64,000 nt of DNA from assembly GCA_001972305.1 (NCBI GenBank), contig BDDD01001830.1, forward strand, positions 502,109 to 566,108, written 5' to 3'. The first letter of the stretch is position 1, and each line of letters starts with the position of its first letter. Under the pieces are notes generated by a model that saw nothing but the letters and a program-made list of their open reading frames with translations, was not told the origin of the DNA and did no database searches. Positions 44,221-55,085 of this stretch are shown piece after piece. Made by a program: the position numbers and the translations under genes. The stretch comes from Cephalotus follicularis. Taxonomy: Eukaryota; Streptophyta; Magnoliopsida; Oxalidales; Cephalotaceae.

Positions 44221-46118
44221 TGTCACACGCCGCTTTCGATAAACACATATGGAAACGGTAAAGGCAACTAACATTAAGATTCAACTCATGCAAATACCAT
44301 AAAATTTAAACTTTTAAACAAGATATCAGCTGTGGAAGCATTAAACTCATAAGCTGAAAACACGTAACGTGCATCCCATACTACACGCTACACAATACAA
44401 GTCTATCACAGTTAAAAGCCCAGAAAACAGAGCATGAACAATAATACATTACTCATCGTTAAACAAAACCATATGTACGGTACATCAGTAGTGCTTAAAT
44501 CAAAACCAGTTTATTACACTCTAGAAGAATATAAACCAACGACAATAACATAAGGGCTTGTTCTTCATCCAAGATAGTCCAACCGATCCACTGCATCAAT
44601 CTGTAAAGTAGGGGGTTAGCCTTTGTCCTCACTCGGCTAAGTCATAAGAGCAGTTTGGGGTCAACATTAATGCATGTCATGTAATGTATGCATAGATGAT
44701 GCAGTGTAGTAAAATACCGGTTTATATATATATATATATATATGAAAATATATATATGTTTAACAGTACAGTAAAATATCGGTAGGGGCACTTATATGAA
44801 AATATATGTATGCAATGATAGTACAGTAGTAACCCAGCCAGGGCTACATAACAGGCACAGTAGTGTCCAAATAGGACCAGTAAACAGTACAGTAAGTCCA
44901 CAAAGTGACCACAAACAGGCAGTCAGTATGTACAATGCCGCCAACTCCTAGCCCCACGCTGCACTCCCACTCCGTGCCTTTCTCCAGGCAACAAAGCATG
45001 ACAACAGTACAGTACAGTGTGTTACCCAGCCAACTCCTGGCCCCTAGGTCAACCCTGCCGCTAGTCATCGCTGGCAGTCCTCGCCACGCAACTAGTATGG
45101 CTCAAGCACAACCACAGTAAATTCACAGAGCAACACAGTGAACCAATACAGTAAACAGTGTAGTAAACAGTACAGAAGTGATCGTTTAGATCGACATCAG
45201 GCAGTTCATTTCAAAATGTTTTCGAATGTCATAAACATTTAAAATATACATTTTCAGTAGTAGAAAATACTTTTAAACAATTTCAGTAAGCGGAAATTTC
45301 TTTCCCAGTTGTTTGAAAATGTGGTTTTATCAATTATATACTTTCGTACTCAAGACAGTTATTTTCAATTTCCTATGCATTTCTAAATTATCGTGGTAAT
45401 CTAGAAATCACAAACAATTCATAATCAGTCAATAGACAGGCAGTAAACAGTGCATATGTAATGCATATAAATGCTCTAATGCATTCTAAACGAAATCGGG
45501 ATCGTCAGGTGACAAAATCGTAAAAACTGTCCAAACAGGACTCTAAAGTGTCGACGTTTATTACTTAGGCGTCGACGCTTATGTCCTTTAAGCGTCGACG
45601 TTTATTCCCATAGCGTCAGCTCTTTCAGTGCCTGGGCATCGATGTCTTCCCCCCTTAGGCGTCGACATTTAACGCATTTAGTATATAAAACGTAGTTCAC
45701 CGAACAAAGCGTCGACGCTTACTAAAGGACGGTTTTCGAGCAGCAGTCGTCTTCTTCCTCACAACATGACCAAACAGTGACATTTCCACAACAGTAGCAT
45801 GTAATGCAACATTCATAAAGCCCAGAAAACTGACATGCAACATCATATTACACATCCAGTACAACATAGCATCATTTCAATGACTAAAACAGTTCAACAG
45901 GCCATGCAATCCATGCATAAACATCACTGAACAAACACAATATTGAACACAAAATACAAGTATGGCTTCCCCTACCTCTGGCCTCAAGTTAGAAGCCAAA
46001 AGTCCACCTATTTTAGTATCCAATCAGTCACTTTGAGTCCCCAGGTATGGCTTGGAACCTCCCTGGTTCGTCCCAATAGTTGATGTGCAAGCTTCAAGCT
46101 TCCTTTGCTCAAAAATGG

Positions 46119-46173
<55 letters not shown>

Positions 46174-46828
46174 ACTTTCTGTTTTCTTACTCTGGTGTTT
46201 GAGCCAAACCAAGGACAAAAAGAGGAGCATTTATGCTTTGGGCAAGTCTCTCTCTCCTTCCCCATTCCCGTTGCATGCATTTCCCAGGTCCCATTTGCCC
46301 ATTTCCCCTCTTTCCCAGTTTTTGTTCTTTTCCTCTAACTTTCTGTCATTGCAGGTCATGGAACCATATTCACTTCCATGCAACTCCTAAGGCCACTTGT
46401 CTGATGCATGCCTGGTGCCTTGCAAGCATGGCTAACACGTTTCATGTGCATGTGAAGGCGCCAGGAAGGTGATATACACTTGTCGCTTGCCCCACGTCTT
46501 CTGTCAACGCATAAACATACCTGATATTTGACGCTAAGCGTCGACGTTCACATGCAGGTGTCGGTGCTTATGTGTTTGAATTATGCGTACGTTTAATTGC
46601 TTAGGCATCGACGCTTCCCTCAAGGTGTCGGCGCTTTAGCCTCAAAATTGTATCGTTTTGACTTAATCTTACACTTTTAACATTTCTTTAGCATTCTTTC
46701 CCCAAAATCAACATTAATAGAGTTTGGAGAACATCATCAAATTCAGAAAATCCATCATTTTATTAATTCCACAATAAAAGTACATTTACATTGTAAAATT
46801 ACAACACATGAAAATCCCGGGCGTTACA
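44221..46828 (-). repeat. Element E, inner left LTR (second copy)
   Basis: Complete, from TGTCACACGCCG to CCCGGGCGTTACA. Contains GTCGAC clusters (45545-45730 and 46530-46640), donor-like CCCCTACCT (45968-45977), a CT microsatellite, a TATA-like palindrome GCATTTATGC (near 46226), the pyrimidine tract ending CATTGCAGGT (about 46335-46355) and AACACGTTT (about 46434). It has private differences from both 42661-44220 and 51550-54099. Confidence 0.88.
46124..46171. repeat. CT microsatellite
   Basis: About 24 CT units in a row. The matching place in the right LTR (near 53440) has only about five, so the run has expanded in this copy. Short frames across it are low-complexity Ser/Leu and not genes. 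Confidence 0.95.
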
Positions 46829-46842
46829 TGCACTCCTCCAAA
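46829..46842 (-). other. Element E polypurine tract
   Basis: Minus strand TTTGGAGGAGTGCA directly before the LTR start TGTAACGCCCGGG. Confidence 0.75.
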
Positions 46843-47042
46843 GAATTTTGTCCTTGAAATTTAAAACAGTACTAGAACAAGTACGGGTAACGCTCTCGGA
46901 TATGCTCCTCACATTCCCACGTGGCTTCATCCGGTCGGTGGAACTGCCATTGAACCTTGACCATGGAGATGGTTCAGTTCCTCAGAACCTGTGTCTTCCA
47001 ATATAGAATCCGTATAGGCAACTCCTCACAAGATAAGTCATC

Positions 47043-49560
47043 TCATACAGGAACAGTATCATAATACAGGACATGTGACGGGTCTGGGATATATCTCCTC
47101 AGCATAGATATATGAAAAACGTCGTGCACATTTGAAAGTGCAGGAGGTAAGGCAAGTTGGCAGGCTACCTCCCCAACTCTCTCCAAAATATTAAAAGGAC
47201 CAATGTAGCGTCGAGCTAATTTACCCTTTTTTCCAAACCATTGCACGCCCTTCCATGGTGAAACCTTTAAGAACACATGATCACCAACACTGAAGGTCAA
47301 AGGCCTCCTCTTAACACTGTCTACATAGCTCTTCTGTCGGCTTTGAGCAACAAGCAGCTTCTCTTTAATCATCCTGATCTTTTCTAAAGTTTCCTCAACT
47401 AAATCTGTCCCGAGTAAAGGTTGCTCCCCGACCTCATCCCAACAAACAGGAGATCTGCACTTCCTCCCATACAGTGCTTCAAATGTTGCCACGTCGATAC
47501 TGGAATGATAGCTGTTATTGTAAGAGAACTCTATCAAAGGAATGTGATCCTCCCATGTACCAGCAAAGTCAATAACGCAAGCCCGTAGCATATCCTCCAA
47601 GGTCTGGATGGTACGCTAAGACTGCCCATCGGTCTGAGGGTGAAAGGCAGTACTTAGGTTCAGCTTCGTCCCGAAAGCTGTCTGAAATCTCTTCCAGAAG
47701 TTGGAAGTGAAGATGGCATCTCTATCACATACGATGCTGACTGAAACATCGTGTAGCCTCACTATCTCCTTCACATATAAACGAGCTAGCTTGGTCGCAG
47801 AATCGGCAACGGTGTAGGCAGAAAGTGCGCTGATTTGGTGAGTCTATCTACGATAACCCAAACGGCATTGTGACGGTTCCGAGTCAGAGGAAAACCCGAA
47901 ACAAAATCCATCGTAACATGTTCCCACTCCCACTCTGGAATTGGTAAAGGCTGCAGTAGTCCTGCCGGTCAATGGTGCTCGGCCTTAACTGTCTGGCAAC
48001 TCAAACACCTTGCCACATACTAGGCAATTTCTCGTTTCATGCCAGGCCACCAGTAATCCCTCTTCATGTCTTGGTACATTTTTGTGCTACCCAGGTGAAT
48101 GCTGTACTGAGATATATGAGCCCTATAAAGTAACTCACTCTTCAACCCAGGTTCATTTGGAAGACACACACGTCCCCGAAATCTTAAGACACCATCGTCA
48201 TGTACCCGAAAACTAGACTCCGAGTCCATATTCTATCGAATCTTTTGCAATTCAGGATCGTGTGCTTGAGCGTTCCTTATTTCGTCAAGCAAAACTGGCT
48301 GTACTCTCATGCTAGCCATAAAGACTCCAGGTGACTGATTGAACGGAAACCATTCTTGGAAATCTTCTAACATTTTCCATTGTGACACCATCGCACTGGC
48401 AACCATAGCCCTGCGACTCAAGGCATCAGCGACCACATTCGCTTTCCCCGGGTGGTACTAAACATTGCAATCATAATCGTTAAAGAATTCTACCCATCTT
48501 CACTGCCTCATGTTAAGTGTGTCCTGACAGAACAGGTACCTCAAACGCGTATGATCTATAAAGATCTCAAACTGCGCTCCATAAAGATAGTGTCTCCACT
48601 TCTGAAGGGCGAAGATAATAGATGCTAGTTCAAGGTCATGTGTCGGGTAGTTTTCTTCATATGGCTTTAGCTTCCTGGAGGCATAAGCGACCACTCTTCC
48701 TCGCCGCATCAGCACGCAGCCCAATCCCTTACCCGATGCATCACTGTAGACTGCAAAGCCCTCATTACCATCAGGTAATGTCAAAATAGGAGCGGAAACT
48801 AACCGATCCTTCAACTCACGGAAACTAGCTTCACAATCTTCGTCCCAGAAAAATAAGGTCTTCTTATGGGTCAGTCTAGTCAAGGGCATGACTATTCTTG
48901 AAAAGTTCTGGATAAACCTCCTATAGTACCCCGCCAATCCAAGGAAACTGCGTACCTCCGTCACATTCTTCGGTTGTGGCCAGTCTCACACCACTTCAGT
49001 CTTTGACGGATCCACCGTCAAGCCTTCCCCAGATACGATGTGACCGAGAAAGATCAAATCATCCAACCAGAATTCACACTTGTCGAACTTAGCGTACAAC
49101 CGATGCTCTCTGAGAACTTGCAATACCAGCCTCGGATGATGAGTGTGTTCCTCCCCACTCCTTGACTATACCAGTATGTCATCAATAAACACCACGACAA
49201 ACTGATCCAGGTATGGCCGAAATACGTCGTTCATCAACGACATGAAAGCTGTCGGTGCATTGGTAACACCAAACGGCATCACCAAGAACTCGCTGTGACC
49301 ATACCGTGGTCGGAAGGTAGTCTTCTCAATGTCTCCTTCCCTTACTCTCAGTTGGTGATAACCCGATCTCAAATCGAGCTTGGAAAACACCCTTGATCCT
49401 TGCAACTTGTCAAACAAATCCTCAATGTGGGGTAAAGGAAACTTGTTCCTGATAGTTGCCTTGTTCAACATTTTGTAGTCAATGCAGAGCCTCATCGACC
49501 CATCCTTCTTCTTGACAAATAACACGGGCGCACCCCACGGCGAAACACTGGGTCTAACAA
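47043..49560 (-). pseudogene. Element E RT, RNase H and integrase remnant
   Basis: RT with [20 protein letters not shown] and [11 protein letters not shown] (catalytic DD). RNase H with [16 protein letters not shown] and [20 protein letters not shown]. The connection and integrase zinc region follow ([20 protein letters not shown]), and the end of the integrase has [36 protein letters not shown] and GKLARRYIGPFNILERVG, then VHDVFHISMLRRYIPDP. A broken fossil. Confidence 0.88.
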
Positions 49561-49579
49561 AACCCTTATCAATCAGGTC

Positions 49580-50320
49580 TTATAACTGTAACTTCAGCTC
49601 TCGCAACTCGGCAGGAGCCATCCGATAAGGTGATTTAGAGATGGCAGTCGTTCCAGGAACAAGATCAATAACGAACTCCATATTCCTTTTCTGTGGTAAA
49701 GATCCCAAGTCATCGGGAAACACATCCGGAAATTCACACACAAATGGAATCTCCCCCATGCTCAAACCCTTTTCTTTCCTTCGATCAATTACATAGGTCA
49801 GGTATCCCTCGCATCCCTTCTCTAGATACTTCGATGCTCGAATAAAGGATATGATCGATGTCGAGAACCCTTTGTCTCCCTTGAACTCGATTGTCGTTTC
49901 GTCGAGTAGACAAAAATCCACAGTTTTATTATAACAATCCATGCGAGCACGGTGTGCTGATAGCCAATCCATCCCCAGTATAACATCGAAGTCACGGATA
50001 GTACTATCAAATCTGCATATAAAAAAATGCCTGCCATAGACATCTCACAACTCCTATATATCGAATCAGTGTACATAGAAGTCCCAGTAGGTGTACTCAC
50101 ATCAAGCATATATGACATGCAGTCAGGGATGACATCTAAGCAAGATGCAAAACGTCCAGATATAAAAGAATGCGATGCTCCATAATCCATCAATACTCTA
50201 GTAGAAAAACCATATATATATACAGAGTACCTCCAACAACAGAAGTCGACTCTAGAACCTCTGTCTGAGCAAGTACAAAAACTCTTCCTTTTGCGACGCC
50301 CTTGCCGGTGTCCTTCCACT
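49580..50320 (-). pseudogene. Element E protease region remnant
   Basis: Active-site block LMDYGASHSFISGRF, then a MDWLSAHRARMDCYNK block and linker VCEFPDVFPDDLGSLPQKR into RT. The same layout as in elements B and D. A broken fossil. Confidence 0.85.
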
Positions 50321-51437
50321 GTGACGGTCCCGCCGCCACACCACTACTACTTCCTGGCCCAGTAGGCGCTGTAGCTGCACTCTTCTGACAGTCTTTCACC
50401 GAATGACCAGGTGCCCCGCACCTCAAGCACCAGCCATTGAACCTCCACCAATCTTTCTGTTGGTGTCCCGTGCGTCCACAATAGTAACAACCTCTGGATC
50501 TAGCATTACTCCCCTGACCGGGAGAACCCTGTGAAGCTATCTGTTGAGACTTGTTCTTGGATGACTTTGTTGGACAACCACCATCTTGCCATTTCGACGA
50601 TGCTGGTCTAGACTATGTAGGACTCTGTTTATTCTGCTGTGCGTGAGCTCTCTCAGCCCGGTCTTCACTGGATATGGTCTCCAGTAATCTTGATTTCTGT
50701 GCAACCTCCACAAAAGTCCCCAGTTCCATAGCCCTAATTCTTGATCGAAGGTCCAGCCGCAAACCTCTCAGGAATCTCTGTATCTTCTTCCCTTCATCAG
50801 CTACCAGATAGGGTGAATGTCTAGCTGGCTCCATGAACCTTGCTTGATACTCTGTCACTGTCATCTCTCCCTGTCGCAACTCCAAGAGCTCCATCTCCCG
50901 GCGCTCTTGTTCAATCCGTGGAACATATTTCTCCAAGAACTCTGTCTGGAACCTTCCCCAAGTACTGCCAAGCCTCTGAGATTCCCATTTTTGTTTGACC
51001 ATCTCCCACCAATGAGTGGCCTCACTCCACAGGCAATATACAACAAACTTCAGTTTTTGATTGTTAGTACAGTCCATTACTTCAAAGATTTTCTTCAAGT
51101 CCTGCAGCCATCTCTCAGCAACGGTAGCATCAAGTTCCCCCCAGAAACAGGGTGGATTTTGCCTCATGAACCTTTCAATGTCCCTCCCAAACTGGCTACC
51201 ATCCTCTCCCGGGCAGTGGTCGGGAGCTCTATGTTGCGGCCGAGCTTGCTCGTAGTACTGACGCATCTCATCCGTATTAGCCATATTAAAGGCCATCTGT
51301 TACTGAAAATAATCCGCAATTTGGGTCATCAGATCTCTATCATCCTGCGGGACATTCATCCCTTGCAGAACATTCACTTCCTCAAGGGCATTGGCTCCAA
51401 CAGCTCTAGCCCTAGCACGTGTTCTCCTTGGATCCAT
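50321..51437 (-). pseudogene. Element E gag remnant
   Basis: Starts at ATG 51437 (MDPRRTRARARAVGANALEE), about 110 bases from the 5' LTR. The gag core is well kept: ERFMRQNPPCFWGELDATVA, ERWLQDLKKIFEVMDC, THWWEMVKQKW, EFLEKYVPRIEQERREMELL and ELRQGEMTVTEYQARF. A Cys/His-rich knuckle (RCGAPGHSVKDC) follows toward 50390-50426. This is the most complete gag in the window, though still part of a broken element. Confidence 0.9.
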
Positions 51438-51533
51438 TGGTTCCTACAAGAAGGATGATGATTAGATACGACTTTAAGAAAACAATTCATTAATTGCCAA
51501 GGAAAATATCCTAGCTAAGCAAATATGGAATAT

Positions 51534-51545
51534 TCTCTGATACCA
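51534..51545 (-). other. Element E primer-binding site
   Basis: Minus strand TGGTATCAGAGA, initiator-Met tRNA type, four bases from the 5' LTR. Confidence 0.85.
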
Positions 51546-51549
51546 CTCT

Positions 51550-54099
51550 TGTCACACCCCGCTTTCGGTAAACACACATAGAAGCGGTAAAGGCAATTAA
51601 CATTAAGATTTAGCTCATGCAAATACCATAAAATTTAAGCTTTAAAACAAGATATCAGTTGCGGAAGCATTAAACTCATAAGCTGAAAATACGTAACGTG
51701 CATCCCATACTACATGCTACACAATACAAGTCTGTCATAGTTAAAAGCCCATAAAACAGAGCGTGAACCATAATACATTACTTATCGTTAAACAAAACCA
51801 TAAGTACGGTAGATCAGTAGTCCTTAAAACAAAACCAGTTTATTACAATCCAGAAGAATATAAACCAACAACAATAACATCAGGGCTTGTTCTTCATCCA
51901 AGCTAGTCCAACCGGTCCACTGCATTAATCTGTAAAGTAAGGGGTTAGCCTTTGTCCTCACTCGGCTAAGTCATAAGAGCAGTTTTGGGGTCAACATTAA
52001 TACATGTCATGTAATGTATGCATAGTTGATGCAGTGTAGTAAAATACCGGTTTATATATATATATATGTTTAACAGTACAGTAAAATATCGGTAGGGACA
52101 CATATATGAAATATATGTATGCAATGACAGTACAGTAGTAACCCGGCTAGGGCTACATCACAGGCACAGTAGTGTCCGAATAGGACTAGTAAACAGTACA
52201 GTAAGTCCACAAAGTGACCACAAACAGGCAGTCAGTATGTACAACGCCGCCAACTCCTGGCCCCACGTTGCACTCCCACTTTGGTCCCTTCTCTAGGCAA
52301 CCAAGCAAGACAACAGTACAGTACAGTGAGTTACCCAGCCAACTCCTGGTCCCTAGGTCAACCCTGCCACTAGTCATCACTGGTAGTCCCCGCCATGAAA
52401 CTAGTACGGCTCAAGCACAACCACAGTAAATTCACAGAGCAACACAATGAACCAATACAGTAAACAGTGCAGTAAATAGTACAGTAGTGATCGTTTAGAT
52501 TGACATCAGGCAGTTCATTTCAAAATGTTTTCGAAGGTCATAAACATTTGAAATATACATTTTCAGTAGTAGAAAATACTTTTAAATAGTTTCAGTAAGC
52601 GGAAATTGCTTTCCCATTTGTTTGAAAATGTGGTTTTATCAATTATATACTTTCGTACTCAAGACAGTTATTTTCAATTTCATATGCATATCTAAATTAT
52701 CGTGGTAATCTAGAAATCACAAACAGTTCATAATCAGTCAATAGACAGGCAGTAAACAATGCATATGTAATGCATACAAATGCTCTAATGCATTCTAAAT
52801 GAAATCCGGATCATAGGGTGTGAAAATCGTAAAAACTGTCCAAACAGGACTCTAAAGCGTCGACGTTTATTACTTAGGCGTCGACGCTTATGTCCTTTAA
52901 GCGTCGACGTTTATTCCCATAGCGTCAGCTCTTTCAGTGCTTGGGAATCGATGTCTTCTCCCCTTAGGCGTCGACATTTAACGCATTTAGTATATAAAAC
53001 GCAATTCACCGTCCAAAGCGTCGACGCTTACTAAAGGCGTCGACGGTTTTCGAGCAGTAGTCGTCTTCTTCCTCACAACATGACCAAACAGTGACATTTC
53101 CACAACAGTAGCATGCAATCGAACACGCATAAAGCCCATAAAACCTACATGCAACATCATATTACACATCCAGTACAACATAGCATCATTTCAGTGACTA
53201 AAACAGTTCAACATGCCATGCAATCCATGCATAAACATAACTGAACAAACACAAATATTGAACACAAAATACAAGTATAGCTTCCCTTACCTATGGACTC
53301 AAGTTAGAAGCCGAAAGTCCACCTCTTTTAGTATCCAATCAGTCACTTTGAGTCCCCCAGTACGGCTTGGAAGCTCCCTGGTTCGTCCCAATAGTTGTTG
53401 TGCAAGCTTCAAGCTTCCTTTGCCCAACAATGGTGGTTTCTCTCTCTCTCTTTCACTTTCTGTTTTCTTACTCTGGAGTTTTAGCAGAACCAAGGACAAA
53501 GAAAGGAGCATTTATGCTTTGGGCAAGTCTCTCTCTCCTTCCCCATTCTCGTTGCATGCATTTCCCAGGTCCCATTTCCCCTCTTTCCCAGTTTTTGTTC
53601 TTTTCCTCTAACTTTCTATCATTGCAGGTCATGGAACCATATTCCCTTCCATGCAACTCCTAAGGCCACTTTTCTGGTGCATGCGTGGTGCCTTGCAAGC
53701 ATGGATAACACGTTTCATGTGAATGTGAAGGCGCCCGGAAGGTGATATACACTTGTCCCTTGCCCCACGTCTTCTATCAGTGCATAAACATGCCTGATAT
53801 TCGACGCTAAGCGTCGACGTTCACATGCAGGCGTCGGCGCTTATGTGTTTGAATTAAGCGTGCGTTTAATTGCTTAGGCGTCAAGCTTCACTCAAGGCGT
53901 CGGTGCTTTAGCCTCAAAACTGTACTGTTTGACTTAATCTTACACTTTTAACATTTCTTTAGCATTCTTTCCCCAAAATCAACATTAATAGAGTTTGGAA
54001 AACATCTTCAAATTCGGAAAATCCATCATTTTATTAATTCCACAATAAAAGTACATTTACATTATGAAATTACAACACATGAAAATCCCGGGCGTTACA
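51550..54099 (-). repeat. Element E, 5' LTR (right)
   Basis: From TGTCACACCCCG to CCCGGGCGTTACA before target repeat AGTAC. GTCGAC clusters lie at about 52855-53050 and 53800-53910; U5 block, donor-like and acceptor-like blocks and pyrimidine tract (ending ATTGCAGGT near 53628) are as in the other copies. Confidence 0.92.
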
Positions 54100-55085
54100 A
54101 GTACACTAAATATAAATTTATAAGAATCAAAGCAGTAGTGATTAAGGTATTCAAGTCCTATAGTTTGACTACACATGACAAGGACTAATGGTTGGAATCA
54201 TCCCATATGGAAGCCAGTGTAACCAGAAGAATTGAACATTAAACAGGCACTTAAGCGTCCACAGTTTCTACTAAAGCACCAACAGTTTCTTCCCAAAGCG
54301 TCGACCGTTTATTTAATGCGTCGATGGTATCCTTCCTTAAGAATCGATGAACTTTCACTGAAAGCATGGACAATTACACCTTAAGCGTCAATTATTACTA
54401 TTAAAGCGTCGACGGTTTCTAGTAATCAGGCGATTCAAAGAAACAGAGTATGCCAATTTCACTCTTCAGTTCAATCCACAATCAACATACAAACATATAT
54501 AAACCATCTTGACATAATATACATACTATATCTTAAAAATCATGTCATAAACCCTACCTCAATTCGCTATCCCAGAATCAATTGATTGATTCTTCTCTTT
54601 GAAGTTCCAATACTCCACCAATTAAATTCAATTTCCAATTCAAGAATTCAATCTATGTTTGCATGTTAACAGTAGATATAGAACAAAATTCAGTACGTAT
54701 ATACCAATTGCATAACTATAACAATAACCGAATTCCAAAAACAAAAGCGTACCAATCAATCTCAACTTCTATTTCAATCTTTTTGAACTAAATCCTTCAA
54801 CATGCAATCCCAGTTTACTTCGGAATGATTTCTCTCCTTTCCAAACGATTCTAGCTGTTAGTTTAACTCTTAAACATAGCTGATATATAACTCTCATCTC
54901 AGTGACTCATCAATTATTCTAACTCAAATTCTCAGCCTTTCCTCCTATCTCTCTACTATTTTCTTTCAGTTTTGTTTTTCTTTTCTGTTTTGTAGGTCAC
55001 ACGTTGGAGACAACACACAAGACACTAATCCCCTCTTAGCAGTAGCTGGTGACACATTTTTACACTGCTTGACACGTTTCTAGGA
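54100..55085 (-). repeat. LTR W, second part
   Basis: Resumes after element E (AGTAC at 54100-54104). It has a degenerate cluster of GCGTCGACSGTTT motifs (54253-54423), donor-like ACCCTACCTC (54551-54560), a pyrimidine tract ending TTTTGTAGGTCAC (about 54985-55000) and GACACGTTT (about 55071). The right boundary with copia sequence is at about 55085. Confidence 0.75.

Larger units (their letters stand above)
42661..54099 (-). mobile_element. Element E: Ty3/gypsy (Tekay/Del-like), broken, with extra LTR
   Basis: A minus-strand element framed by AGTAC at 42656-42660 and 54100-54104, inside LTR W. It has three LTR pieces: a partial one (42661-44220), a complete one (44221-46828) and a complete one at the right (51550-54099). 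Internal region 46829-51549 has polypurine tract, pol, protease, gag and primer site in the usual order. The partial left LTR shares many variants with the right LTR that the middle one lacks, so these two are the original pair and the middle LTR comes from another copy. The original pair differ by about 5% over 330 bases. Broken, with several breaks. Confidence 0.9.

Noticed and set aside
46052-46390. Open frames of Ser/Leu repeats
   Set aside because: Translation of a CT microsatellite in an LTR.
50817-51458. Open frame of 213 codons on +
   Set aside because: Antisense to the well-kept gag of element E; no domain of its own.
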